From NCBI RefSeq assembly GCF_030317115.1, contig NZ_JASZYF010000025.1, forward strand, positions 1-64,000: a stretch of DNA of 64,000 nucleotides. Direction: 5' to 3'. The position numbers and the translations under genes were made by a program. This document shows positions 54,697 through 63,573 of the stretch, one piece after another (position 1 is the first letter of the stretch; each line of letters begins with the position of its first letter). Below the pieces are notes generated by a model. It was not told the origin of the DNA. It ran no database searches and saw only the letters and a list, made by a program, of their open reading frames with translations. This DNA is from Variovorax gracilis. GTDB lineage: Bacteria > Pseudomonadota > Gammaproteobacteria > Burkholderiales > Burkholderiaceae_C.

Positions 54697-55053
54697 GTGA
54701 ACGTTCTGATCGTTGACGACAACGAGGCCGCGGCGGATCTGCTGCAGGAGCTCCTCGTGCTGCAGGACCACACGGCGCGCTGTACCTACACCGGTCAGCA
54801 GGCCCTGGATGTTGCCGCGGGCGAAGTCTTCGATGCTGCACTCGTGGACCTCACGCTGCCGGACTTCCCGGGCACCGAAGTGGCGCGGCAACTTCGCGCC
54901 AGCGCACGGGGCGAACCGCCGCTGCTGGTGGCGATCTCGGGCTACTCGGCGGAGGACGCCAGCGGCGGCGCCGGACTGTTCGACCACCACCTGCAAAAGC
55001 CGATCGACTTCGAAGTCCTCGAACGCATCCTGACGCGGGCCGCTGCCCGATGA
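54697..55053 (+). CDS. single-domain response regulator (receiver only)
   Basis: A 118-residue receiver with no output domain. LIVDDNEAAADLL gives the acidic pair, the phosphoacceptor Asp is in AALVDLTLPDFPG, the Ser/Thr position in AISGYSA, and Lys in LQKPIDFEVLE. I chose the GTG at 54697 because GGGAG lies 8 nt upstream and the frame then begins at the first beta strand. Its stop overlaps the next gene (ATGA). Such shuttles carry phosphate between a kinase and a phosphotransferase, which fits the adjacent ChpT-like protein. Confidence 0.82.
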   Translation: MNVLIVDDNEAAADLLQELLVLQDHTARCTYTGQQALDVAAGEVFDAALVDLTLPDFPGTEVARQLRASARGEPPLLVAISGYSAEDASGGAGLFDHHLQKPIDFEVLERILTRAAAR

Positions 55054-55742
55054 AGGCTTCACCCGGCGCGCGCAGTTGGATGGCGGCCGGCGTGCGGCAC
55101 GAGTTGCTGACGCGTGCGCTGCCGGCGTTGCGGCATGACATGGCCGCGCCGGTGTCGGTCATCCGCATGGGCATCCTGCTGCTGAAGCGCCAGGTGACTG
55201 CCGCTGAGAATCCCGATGCGCCGGCGTGGGCGGAGCGGGTCGCGATGATCGAAAACCAGGTCAATGCCCTCGCCAGCGGCGTTCGCTCGCTGCGCGACTG
55301 GGAACTCGCCACGCACGACGACGGCATCACCCGCAGCGCGCTCGTCGCGCAGTGCACGGGGCTGATGCGCGTGGCCTTCGATCTGAACGGCGTCGCACTC
55401 CACGTCGGCGAAGACCTGTCGCCCGAGGAGGGAGAGCCGAACTTTCCGGCGGCGGCGGCCTTGCGCTACATGTTCCTCGGCGCGCTGGGCTACCTGCACG
55501 ATTGCGTGCCGAATGTGGGCGCGATCGATGTCGAGGCGCAGGGCGCGGACGGGTTGCGCTTCTCGGCCACGCCGGGCGAGCCGTCGGCGGCCGATCCGGT
55601 GGCCGGCGCGCACCGGGCGCCACGCGCGTTGGCGATCGATGCCATCGCGCTGCAGTCGCTGGCCGACGGACTGGGCTATGAGGTCGCGGTCGAGCCCCAG
55701 GCCGTGCGCTTCGCGCTGGTGGCGGGGCAGGCGTCCGCCTGA
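55050..55742 (+). CDS. ChpT-like pseudo-kinase / histidine phosphotransferase
   Basis: A 230-residue soluble protein. It starts with a DHp-like helical hairpin carrying His29 in LRHDMAAPVSVIRMGILLL, a clear HisKA-like phosphorylation box. The rest resembles a kinase ATPase fold (LRYMFLGALGYLHDC in place of the N-box) but lacks the Asn, DxGxG and GxGxG motifs needed to bind ATP. This layout (DHp plus degenerate ATPase, ~230 residues) is that of ChpT-type phosphotransferases. It is coupled to the preceding receiver gene, its probable partner. The assignment is by architecture only. Confidence 0.6.
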   Translation: MKASPGARSWMAAGVRHELLTRALPALRHDMAAPVSVIRMGILLLKRQVTAAENPDAPAWAERVAMIENQVNALASGVRSLRDWELATHDDGITRSALVAQCTGLMRVAFDLNGVALHVGEDLSPEEGEPNFPAAAALRYMFLGALGYLHDCVPNVGAIDVEAQGADGLRFSATPGEPSAADPVAGAHRAPRALAIDAIALQSLADGLGYEVAVEPQAVRFALVAGQASA

Positions 55743-55757
55743 GGTCTTGCCGGGTTC

Positions 55758-55955
55758 CTATTTGCCCGGCACTGTCGCCGTGGACGCGACCGTGCGGCCT
55801 TCGCATTCGGCCACCGTGCGGATGCTCTGCTCCACGCTGCCCGTCATCTTTTCGTTGAGGTGACTCCAGCCCCGGTACATCGGCACCACGACCAGCCAGC
55901 CGATGCCGATCACGCCGCCGAGCGCGCCCATGTACTGCCAGTGCATCGGTTCCAT
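55758..55955 (-). CDS. small membrane protein, unknown
   Basis: A 65-residue protein with one N-terminal membrane helix (MGALGGVIGIGWLVVVPM) and a polar C-terminal part with one Cys (TVAECEGRTVAST). GAGGCGG lies before the ATG at 55955. It is convergent with the ChpT-like gene. Family not recognised. Confidence 0.55.
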   Translation of the reverse strand: MEPMHWQYMGALGGVIGIGWLVVVPMYRGWSHLNEKMTGSVEQSIRTVAECEGRTVASTATVPGK

Positions 55956-56158
55956 TTGTCCGCCTCGTCCTTCCTGTGCGCTGCGTCCGCCGTTCCAAAA
56001 GATGTGGAATCCTAGCAACGGCTGCTGGTCCGGACACCCCCCTTTTTGGGGATAAAGGTACATCTTGATACATAAATGATCCGTTTAGGCTACATTTCGG
56101 CCGAGAAATTTCGGGCGGCTGTCGCTCGGATGTCACACAACGAAATGCGAGGGCTTGA

Positions 56159-57247
56159 ATGAAGGATCTGAAGAGGGCCTTGGTGGCCGCGGTTTTGATG
56201 GCTGGCCTGGCGGGTTGTGGCGGCGGCGGCGGAGGGGGCGGCAGCGCCCTGCCGCCGGTGTCCGGTGGCGGCAGCGACGTGAAGCCTGCGCCGGACGCCC
56301 GAAATGGCGACTTCAAGTTCTTCGCCGCCAACGGCACCCGCCAATCGCTCAAGATCGACTTCGACCAGCTCACCTACACCGTGACGGACAACGCCGGCGG
56401 ATCGAGCTCGGGCACGCTGGACAAGCCCGCGGCGCCGACGGCCCGCTATGGCGTCCGGAGCGGCCGAATCACCACGCAGGCGAACACGTCCGGGCTGTTC
56501 GCCTTCAATGACACGGTCGTCGGCTCAGTGCCGCTGGCGGTGCCGAACTCGAACCCGGTGAGCTACGCCCCGTACCCCTTCATCGCCTCGCGCGCTCTCG
56601 TGACCGCGCAGGCGAACCTGGACGGCGTGTACAACCGCTTCCGTGTCGATTCGACGCCCACAGGACGCGACTCCTTCATCGGCCAGGTCCGCATTTCCGG
56701 CGGCGGCACGACGATGACGCAATGCGTGGACAGCGGGATCTACCGCGTGGAGAAGTGCCCCGTTGCATCCGTCAGCGTCAGCGCGATCACCGCCGACGCC
56801 GAGGCCGGCATGTGGAACCTGACCGGCTCGGACGGCACCTTCCAGGGCCGGTTCGCGATCGGCCGCGTCGAGGGCGAGAACGTGTACCTTTCGGCAGGCT
56901 CGTCGCCGAACTCCGTCGCGGGCACCTGGGTCTTCTCGATCGGCTTTCCCGAAGCGTCGAGCTGGAGCGCATTCAAGGGGGTCGGCGGATCGACGGGCGG
57001 CACCATGGACACCGTCGTCGCTTCTGCGACGAGCTTCTCGATCACGTCGACGACCCCGGAGACCGGCACCCAGACCTCGGCGGACTTCGCGCTGCATGAC
57101 ATGGGCGCGATCGGCCCGCTCGGCATGCGCGGTTCCGCCGGCCCCGGCGGCTTCTTCTTCATGCGCATGGGCAAGCTCGAAGCCATGGTCGGCGCCCGAG
57201 GCAACGTGAACACCGCCGGCTTCCTTCACCTCGGCGTGGTGAACTGA
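56159..57247 (+). CDS. secreted lipoprotein, unknown
   Basis: A 362-residue lipoprotein. The signal MKDLKRALVAAVLMAGLAGC carries the lipobox LAGC followed by a run of eight glycines, a common flexible spacer after lipid-anchored cysteines. The mature part is beta-rich with no recognised domain (for example NGTRQSLKIDFDQLTYTV; two cysteines in QCVDSGIYRVEKC could form a disulfide). Upstream 56060-56100 is unusually AT-rich (TTGATACATAAATGATCC) and may hold its promoter. Convergent with the hybrid kinase gene that follows. Confidence 0.72.
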   Translation: MKDLKRALVAAVLMAGLAGCGGGGGGGGSALPPVSGGGSDVKPAPDARNGDFKFFAANGTRQSLKIDFDQLTYTVTDNAGGSSSGTLDKPAAPTARYGVRSGRITTQANTSGLFAFNDTVVGSVPLAVPNSNPVSYAPYPFIASRALVTAQANLDGVYNRFRVDSTPTGRDSFIGQVRISGGGTTMTQCVDSGIYRVEKCPVASVSVSAITADAEAGMWNLTGSDGTFQGRFAIGRVEGENVYLSAGSSPNSVAGTWVFSIGFPEASSWSAFKGVGGSTGGTMDTVVASATSFSITSTTPETGTQTSADFALHDMGAIGPLGMRGSAGPGGFFFMRMGKLEAMVGARGNVNTAGFLHLGVVN

Positions 57248-57257
57248 AGACGCCCCT

Positions 57258-59255
57258 TCAGGCCGGAACCGCGACCCGCCGGGTCGACAGCAGCGCGCGC
57301 AGCTTGGCCGGCGCGACCGGCTTGGTGAGCAGCATCACGCCGCCCTGGCGCAGGCGCTGCAGGATCTCGGGCCCGGTGGCGCCCGACACCAGCACGGCCA
57401 ACGCGTCGGGCTGGAGCCGGCGCGTGGCGTCGATGACTTCCATGCCGTCGTCGTCGCCGGCCAGTTGCAGGTCGCACAGCACCACGTCGAAGTGCGAGCC
57501 GGCATCACCGAGCCGGATCAGCGCCTCCGCACGGCTGGGCGCGCATTCGACCTGGCAGCCCCATTGTTCGAGCAAGGTGCGGCTGCCGTGGAGGATGGCC
57601 GGGTCGTCGTCGACGACGAGGCAGCGCACGCCAGCCAGCGGTGCCGTCGCCACCGGCTCCGGCGCGGGCGGCGCCACCTCGCGCGGATGGGCCGCCGGCA
57701 GCTCGATCGCGAAGGTGCTGCCCGCCTGCAGCGCGGAGCGAAGGGTGATGCGCGTGCCGAGGAGCGTGGCGATCCGCGCGCAGATCGCCAGGCCGAGGCC
57801 GAAGCCCTGGCGACGGTCCCGCTCGGTGTTCGCGACCTGGTAGAACTCCTCGAAGATGCGCGCCTGGTGGATGGGCGCGATGCCGACGCCGTTGTCGCGC
57901 ACCTCGATGCGGATGGAGTCGCCGCTGTGGCGCGCCGTCACCAGCACCGTGCCGTCCGCCGGCGTGTGGCGGATGGCGTTGCTGACCAGGTTGCCGATGA
58001 TGCGCAGCAGCAGCGCGGCGTCGGTGCGCACCGCCAGGCCGCGATCTTCCCAAAGCAGGCGAACGCGCGCGGCGGCGGCCGGTGCGGCGTGCTGGGCGTC
58101 GAGCTGGTCGAACACGGTCGCCAGCGAAACGCCCGAGATGGTGGGCGTCAGCACCTGCGCATCGAGCCGCGAGATTTCCAGCAGGTCGTCGAGCAGCAGG
58201 GTCATGAACTCCGTGGCCTCCTGCAGGCGCATCACGGCGGGGCGCTGCGCCGGGCTCGCGGTGGGCAGCAGGCCGTCGATGAAGAGGCCCATCGCATGCA
58301 GCGGCTGGCGCAGGTCGTGGCTCGCGGCAGCCAGGAAGCGGGCGCGGGACAACGCGGCCTGCTCGGCCTCCGCCATTCGCTGCAGCGCCACGGCGGTGGC
58401 TTCGCACACCCGCTCCTCGCTGATCTGGCGGTTGCGCTGCAGGCGCTCGGCCAGGCGGTTGATGTCGTGCGCGAGGTTCGCGAGCTCGTGCTGGGCGCGT
58501 CGTGCGCCCGGTTCGGCGTCGCCGTCGTCCCCGGCCAGCGTGACGACATTGCAGCGCGCATCGAACTGGCCCGCCTGCAGGGCGGCCACGGCGCGCGAGA
58601 TGCGGCGCAGCGGCTGGGCGACGGCACGTGCGGTATGGCGCACCCAGGCCCAGGCGACCAGCAGGGCGATCATCGCGATGCCGATGCCGGCCATCAGCGA
58701 GCGCGTGCGTTCGCGATCGTAGGCGGTGGTGTCGCGGAAGGTCTGCACCAGGCCGATGGGCGTTTCGCCGGCCGCGGTGGAGCCTGCCGGCGCGAAAGCC
58801 ATGGCGCGCGAGGCTTCGCGCAGCGTGACCGGCGCGGTGAACATGCGCAGCTTGGCGAGCGGTGCGGTCTTCGGGCCGGCCGTCACGAAGACGCCGGCGC
58901 TGTTGCTGATCTCGACGCGCGTGACCTGTCCGCCCCGCAGCGCAGCATTGGCGACGTTCTGCAGCGCGGGCAGGTCGCCCGCATAGAGGCTCAGGTCGGA
59001 CATCGCAGCCACCTGGCGGGCGACGGCCTGGCCTTCGGCGTCGAAGGCGGCTTCGAGCGTGTCGAGCCGGCTGTTGGTGAACCAGCCGGTGAGCGCCAGG
59101 GCCACCGCCGCGCACGGCACCACACCCAGGCGGAACAGGTCGCGCTGCAGGCTCCCGCCGACCACGAGGGCGCGGTCGTCGGCGGCTGCCGGCGGTTGGG
59201 TCGGTCGCACCGCCGCAACGGCAGGCGCGATCAGGCGATGTGTCGGGGCGGTCAT
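57258..59255 (-). CDS. hybrid sensor histidine kinase (HDLRQPLHA type) with C-terminal receiver
   Basis: A 665-residue membrane kinase. A membrane helix at ~40-60, a periplasmic domain (~60-190) and a second helix (~192-212, IGIAMIALLVAWAW) lead into a HAMP-like region. The DHp box is LAAASHDLRQPLHAMGLF. The ATPase shows NLVSNAIRHTPADG, DNGVGIA and GFGLGLAICARIA. The C-terminal receiver has the Asp in VVLCDLQLAG and Lys in LLTKPVAPAK. Its ATG overlaps the stop of a periplasmic binding protein gene (ATGA), so sensor and binding protein are made together. It resembles the kinase at 60404 closely. Confidence 0.9.
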   Translation of the reverse strand: MTAPTHRLIAPAVAAVRPTQPPAAADDRALVVGGSLQRDLFRLGVVPCAAVALALTGWFTNSRLDTLEAAFDAEGQAVARQVAAMSDLSLYAGDLPALQNVANAALRGGQVTRVEISNSAGVFVTAGPKTAPLAKLRMFTAPVTLREASRAMAFAPAGSTAAGETPIGLVQTFRDTTAYDRERTRSLMAGIGIAMIALLVAWAWVRHTARAVAQPLRRISRAVAALQAGQFDARCNVVTLAGDDGDAEPGARRAQHELANLAHDINRLAERLQRNRQISEERVCEATAVALQRMAEAEQAALSRARFLAAASHDLRQPLHAMGLFIDGLLPTASPAQRPAVMRLQEATEFMTLLLDDLLEISRLDAQVLTPTISGVSLATVFDQLDAQHAAPAAAARVRLLWEDRGLAVRTDAALLLRIIGNLVSNAIRHTPADGTVLVTARHSGDSIRIEVRDNGVGIAPIHQARIFEEFYQVANTERDRRQGFGLGLAICARIATLLGTRITLRSALQAGSTFAIELPAAHPREVAPPAPEPVATAPLAGVRCLVVDDDPAILHGSRTLLEQWGCQVECAPSRAEALIRLGDAGSHFDVVLCDLQLAGDDDGMEVIDATRRLQPDALAVLVSGATGPEILQRLRQGGVMLLTKPVAPAKLRALLSTRRVAVPA

Positions 59256-60256
59256 CGAATCGCGGTGACCCGCTCCGTGAGTTCTCGTTCTTCAGGCAGC
59301 CGCATGCCCAGGCCGCGCGCCACCGTGGGGTTGACGCGCACGGTCGAGGGCGTTGCGCATTCGACCAGCAGGCCGCCCGCGGCGGTGTTGGAGGCCAGTT
59401 TCAGGCCGAGCAGCCGCGCCTGCTGCGCCAGTTGCGCCGGCGTGGACACCGCTGCCGCGAGTCCCCCGGAGCGGACCAGGCCGTCGCTCGTGCCGAACAC
59501 CGGCAGGCCGGCGCTGGCACCGGCGCGCAGCACGGCGAGCGTCGCAGGCTGGCTGTCGCCGATCAGGTCGGGCAGCACCATCAATGCATCGCTGCGCGGC
59601 ACGAGCCGCCGCAGCGCGGCGGCCAGCGCCTTGGCATCGGTCGCGTATTCGACCTGCAGGTCCCAGCCGTTCGCGGCGCGCCGCAGCTCGCGGATCATCG
59701 GTTCCGACTCGGCGGTGACCACCACGCCCAGCCTGCGCCGCTGCGGCATGACGGCATCGATCAGCGTGATCTGGTCGGCCATGGCGGGCTCGCGCAGCAA
59801 CACGCCGATCCAGCGGTCGGGGCGCCGCAGGGCGGGGTTGTCCTTGAGGCTTTCGTAGTCGAGCCGGCTCAGCATCGCGAGCACCAGCGGGTCCTGCCCG
59901 GGCCGCTCGATCGCCGTCCTCGACGCGTCCACGCCGACCGCCATCGTGATCGGGGTGTCCGTCGGCGCGAGCCTGACGCCGCGCGTGCGCATGCCGGCCG
60001 AGTGGTCCTCCTCGACGCTCTCGCCGGACGGCCGGCCGGCAGCGACGTGGATCAGTTCCAGGCTGCTGCCCGCTTCCTGCGTCTCGCGCAGTTGGCGAAC
60101 GAATTCCGTGTGGGCTGCGTTTTCGTCCGCCATGAGCACCCTGATCACCGCCGCCGCGCCGGTGCCGGGCAGCACTGCGCAAGCCAGGCCCATCGCCAGG
60201 GTGGCGCATTGCCTTCGAAGCAGTGGAAGAAATCGGTTGGCAAACATGGACTGCAT
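59252..60256 (-). CDS. periplasmic binding protein of the ABC-type uncharacterised (DUF534-like) class
   Basis: A 334-residue exported protein. A signal peptide (MQSMFANRFLPLLRRQ, hydrophobic core ALACAVLPGTGAAA) precedes a two-lobed binding-protein fold (IRVLMADENAAHTEFVRQL, WIGVLLREPAMADQITLIDAV, DALMVLPDLIGDSQPATLAVL, LPVFGTSDGLVRSGGLAAAV). This pattern is seen in YtrF/TrpX-like uncharacterised ABC binding proteins. No permease or ATPase gene is nearby; instead it is coupled to a hybrid kinase gene, so a sensory role like that of TorT is more likely. The start could also be the ATG at 60247. Confidence 0.78.
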   Translation of the reverse strand: MQSMFANRFLPLLRRQCATLAMGLACAVLPGTGAAAVIRVLMADENAAHTEFVRQLRETQEAGSSLELIHVAAGRPSGESVEEDHSAGMRTRGVRLAPTDTPITMAVGVDASRTAIERPGQDPLVLAMLSRLDYESLKDNPALRRPDRWIGVLLREPAMADQITLIDAVMPQRRRLGVVVTAESEPMIRELRRAANGWDLQVEYATDAKALAAALRRLVPRSDALMVLPDLIGDSQPATLAVLRAGASAGLPVFGTSDGLVRSGGLAAAVSTPAQLAQQARLLGLKLASNTAAGGLLVECATPSTVRVNPTVARGLGMRLPEERELTERVTAIR

Positions 60257-60403
60257 CCGCAGTGGGTGACAGAACCCAATGTACGGATGCGGCCTGCGCG
60301 GCGCGATAAGGCAGAGGGCTTATGTCGGCAAGCGGGCGGTCCCGTTGCCGTAGGGCAGCGGCCGAAGCCGCAGCCTGTCGGCCTATGTCAGAGGTCGTAT
60401 CCC

Positions 60404-62293
60404 CTACAGGGCCGGCTCCCGGACGGCGGCGAGTTGGGCCTGGATGGCCTGCCGAAGGATCTTCGGCGAGACCGGCTTGTAGAGCACCGACACGCCCGCG
60501 CTCGCCACTTCGCGCAGGCGGTCGGGCTTGGTCTCGCCGGTCACGAGCAGGCGGGCGGTGCCGGGGCCGATGCCGTTCGGATGGCGCTCCAGCGCTGCGA
60601 GCACGTCCAGGCCGTTGTCGCCGCCCTGCAGCAGGAGGTCGCTGACGACCACGTCGGGCGGTCGGCTCCAGGCGTCGGCGAGGGCCAGCGCCTCGCCGCG
60701 GGTCTGCGCGGCCATCACCTCGGCGCCCCAGTTCGTGAGCACGACCTGCAGCCCTTCGAGGATGGTGCGCTCGTCGTCGATCACCAGCACGCGGACATTG
60801 CGCAGGCTGCCGTGGTCGTCGAGCAGGGCGCCGGGCAGGGTCATGGGCTGCGGCGGCAGGCCGATCACGGGCTCGGTGCCACGCACCGTCACCCGCACGC
60901 AGGTGCCCTTGTGAAGGCGCGAACTGAGGTCGACGCGCGTGTTCAGCAGCGCGGCCAGCCGCTGCACCGTGGCCAGCCCGAGGCCCATGCCGCGCGCATC
61001 GCGGCCTTGGCGGCCGTGCGGCTCCACTTGATAGAACTCCTCGAACACCCGCGCCTGGTGATGCGCCGCGATGCCGACGCCGGTGTCCCAGACATCGATG
61101 CGGATGCCCTTGCCTCGCCGCCGCGCGCCGACCAGCACGCCGCCTTCGGCGGTGTGGCGCAGCGAGTTGGACACCAGGTTGTTCAGGATGCGCGACAGCA
61201 TCACGTAGTCGCAGCGCACCCAGACGTCGGTCTTGCGCACCACCAGCCGCAGGTTCTGCTGCTCGGCCACTGCGCGGAAGTTGCGGCTGATCTCGTCGAA
61301 GAGGGTGTCGAGCGCGAAGTCCGCCCACTGCGGCTGCAGCACGCCCGCATCGAGTTGCGACAGGTTGAGCAGCTCGGTGAACAGCCGGTCGAGCGATTCG
61401 ACGCACTCGCGGATGTGGCCGATGCGCTGCAGGCGCGCCGGATCGGTCTCGCCATTGGCCAGGCCGTCGGAAAACAGCGTCAGCGCATGCAGCGGCTGCC
61501 GCAGGTCGTGGCTCGCGGCGGCCAGCAGCCGCGTCTTGGCCTGGCTCGCGACTTCGAGCTGCTGGTTCTTGCTCGCGAGTTCGGCGGTGGCGTGGACGAT
61601 GCGGCTTTCCAGCAGGTTGCGGCTTTCCGACAGCGCGCGCGCCGCCTGGTTGAAGCCGTCCTGCAGGCGCCGCACTTCGGCCGTGCCCTGGACTTTCACC
61701 TGCGCGTCCTCGCCGGCGCCGAGCCGGTCGACCGCCTCGCCCAGCGCGCGGATCGGTGCGCTGATGCGCCGCGCCGCCCACCAGCCGGCCAGCCCGACCC
61801 CCACGAGACTCGCGCCGAGCACCAGCACGACGTTGAACCAGACCGCCTTCTTGGCATTGCTCACGGCGTCGAGGCTCATCTCCACCATCACCTTGCCCGT
61901 GTGCTTGCCGTCGTCGCCGATGATCGGCGCCACCACCTGCAGGCCCTCGCCACGCTGGCGGTCCGTCGTCTCCGAGTTGGCGACGATCTCGCCGTCGTCC
62001 GACCAGATCTGCACCTGCTGCACATGCGGCTGGTAACTGCCCGACTGAGCGGTGCGCTGCAGCGCCCGGCGGTCCATGTGCTGGATCTGGGCCTGCGCCA
62101 CCGTCGCCACTTGCAGCGCCACGGTCTGTGCGTTGGCGCGCATGAGTTCGGTCACGTTCGCCAGGTGCTGCCGCGTGAGCACCGCGATCGTGCCCATCGT
62201 CGCGACCATCGCCGGCAGCAGGGCCAGCAGGACGAGTTGCTGGGCCAGCGTCAGACGCACCAGTTGGCGAAGGGCGCGGAAGGGCCGGTTCAT
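60404..62293 (-). CDS. hybrid sensor histidine kinase (HDLRQPLHA type) with C-terminal receiver
   Basis: A 629-residue membrane kinase. Helix 1 (~16-40) and helix 2 (~150-175) flank a periplasmic domain, and a HAMP domain (ARRISAPIRALGEAVDRL) follows. The DHp box is LAAASHDLRQPLHALTLF. The ATPase shows NNLVSNSLRHTAEGG, DTGVGIAAHH and GMGLGLATVQRLA. The receiver has the Asp in VVVSDLLLQGG and Lys in LYKPVSPK. It is the paralogue of the kinase at 57258. A GTG at 62299 could add two residues. It is divergent from the PhnD-like genes, suggesting they are functionally linked. Confidence 0.88.
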   Translation of the reverse strand: MNRPFRALRQLVRLTLAQQLVLLALLPAMVATMGTIAVLTRQHLANVTELMRANAQTVALQVATVAQAQIQHMDRRALQRTAQSGSYQPHVQQVQIWSDDGEIVANSETTDRQRGEGLQVVAPIIGDDGKHTGKVMVEMSLDAVSNAKKAVWFNVVLVLGASLVGVGLAGWWAARRISAPIRALGEAVDRLGAGEDAQVKVQGTAEVRRLQDGFNQAARALSESRNLLESRIVHATAELASKNQQLEVASQAKTRLLAAASHDLRQPLHALTLFSDGLANGETDPARLQRIGHIRECVESLDRLFTELLNLSQLDAGVLQPQWADFALDTLFDEISRNFRAVAEQQNLRLVVRKTDVWVRCDYVMLSRILNNLVSNSLRHTAEGGVLVGARRRGKGIRIDVWDTGVGIAAHHQARVFEEFYQVEPHGRQGRDARGMGLGLATVQRLAALLNTRVDLSSRLHKGTCVRVTVRGTEPVIGLPPQPMTLPGALLDDHGSLRNVRVLVIDDERTILEGLQVVLTNWGAEVMAAQTRGEALALADAWSRPPDVVVSDLLLQGGDNGLDVLAALERHPNGIGPGTARLLVTGETKPDRLREVASAGVSVLYKPVSPKILRQAIQAQLAAVREPAL

Positions 62294-62538
62294 GGACACG
62301 GTGTGCGATCGGTCAGCGGCCCTGCCGATGCGTTACCGACCGAAGTACATGGGTGGAGAAAAACGACACGACGATTGTTGAAGTTGGTTTCTAATTGTGT
62401 TCTCGACAGTACTCGTTTGACCAGCCCGGGCCAATAAGCCTCCTGGCAGACGCGCTTCAAAAAAGGATGCTGGCTCCTGTCCACCGCGCTTCCGGCGCTT
62501 CCCTCCTTCCTTTCGCGATCCGGCCCGGGCGCTGGCGG
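62294..62538. other. divergent control region between hybrid kinase and PhnD-like genes
   Basis: A 245-bp region. The part at 62370-62420 is AT-richer (TTGTTGAAGTTGGTTTCTAA) than its surroundings and is the likeliest promoter zone. An A-run (62460-62465, before ATG 62467) gives an alternative start for the PhnD-like gene. I see no clear palindromic operator. Confidence 0.4.
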
Positions 62539-63573
62539 GCGATGGCGCGGTGCGCGTGGGGACTGGCGGTGCGCGGCGCGCTGGCATTGCTTCTCGGCTG
62601 TCAGGTGGTGGCCACGGCGCAGACCGCCGGCGCCTCCAGCACGGTCGGCGCCGGGACCCTTCGCTTCGGAATCCTTCCGCTGGGCGGCGCCTTCGAATCG
62701 CGCAACGACTGGGAGCCCCTCCTCGCCGACATGAGCCGCGCCATCGGCCGCCCGGTGACCATGCTCTCGGTCACCTCGTACGAGGCGCTGGAGCAGGCGA
62801 TCCAGCGCGACCAGGTCGACATGGCCTTCCTGTCCGGCAAGATGGCGCTCGATGCGGTGACGCTGCGCCGCATGAAGGTGGTGGCGCAGGTCACCCGCCA
62901 CGACGGCCTGCCCGGCTACCGCGCCCTGCTGCTGGCGCGAAAGACGGGCCCTTACAACTCCTTGAAGAGCCTGCTCGCCGAGCCGGAGAAATGGCGCCTG
63001 GCGCGCGGCGAGAGCCGCTCGGTGTCGGGTTTCATCGTGCCGCAGTTGCAGCTCTTCCTGCCCAATCACATCGCGATGGAGACGCGCTTTCGCAGCGAGC
63101 TCGTCGGCACGCATCAGGTGACGGCGCTGGCCGTGGCCAACGGCGAGGCCGACGTGGCGACCAACAACACCGCCGATTTCGAGCGCTTCAAGCTCCAGTT
63201 TCCGGCCGAGGCCGACCGGCTGCAGGTGATCTGGGAATCCGAGCTGATCCCGCATGCCCAGATCGTGATGCGGCGCGACTACGGCCCGGCCTTCCAGAAG
63301 CAGGTGCAGGCGTTTCTCGTGGAGTACGCCCGAGGCAAGGGCCCGCGCAGCGACGGCGAGCGCGCCGTGCTGAAGTCGCTGCACGACCTGGCCGGTTTCG
63401 TCGCCGCCGACAACAGCTCGCTGATGCCGGCAGCCAGGCTGGCCTACCAGCTCGCGCGGCAAAGCGCGATGACCTCGCAGTGGGTGAACGAAGCGGCGCG
63501 GCAGGCCCGCCTGCAGCGCATCGAGACCACGTACGCCGACCAGCAGGCGGCGCTGCGCGACGGTGCGCCTTGA
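62539..63573 (+). CDS. PhnD-like phosphate/phosphonate-type periplasmic binding protein
   Basis: A 344-residue exported protein. The signal MARCAWGLAVRGALALLLG leads to a PhnD-type fold (LRFGILPLGGAFESRNDWEP, LSVTSYEALEQAIQRDQVDMAFLSG, then KWRLARGESRSVSGF and HQVTALAVANGEADVATN). PhnD-like proteins bind phosphonates, phosphite or other oxyanions. No transporter genes are adjacent. I prefer the ATG at 62539 because the signal peptide starts there; an ATG at 62467 is the alternative. The next gene is a close relative, and the divergent gene is a hybrid kinase, which suggests a sensory subunit. Confidence 0.8.
   Translation, partial: AMARCAWGLAVRGALALLLGCQVVATAQTAGASSTVGAGTLRFGILPLGGAFESRNDWEPLLADMSRAIGRPVTMLSVTSYEALEQAIQRDQVDMAFLSGKMALDAVTLRRMKVVAQVTRHDGLPGYRALLLARKTGPYNSLKSLLAEPEKWRLARGESRSVSGFIVPQLQLFLPNHIAMETRFRSELVGTHQVTALAVANGEADVATNNTADFERFKLQFPAEADRLQVIWESELIPHAQIVMRRDYGPAFQKQVQAFLVEYARGKGPRSDGERAVLKSLHDLAGFVAADNSSLMPAARLAYQLARQSAMTSQWVNEAARQARLQRIETTYADQQAALRDGAP

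Noticed and set aside
59240..62437. 1065-residue plus-strand open frame
   Set aside because: Antisense to the binding protein and second hybrid kinase; composition typical of shadow frames.
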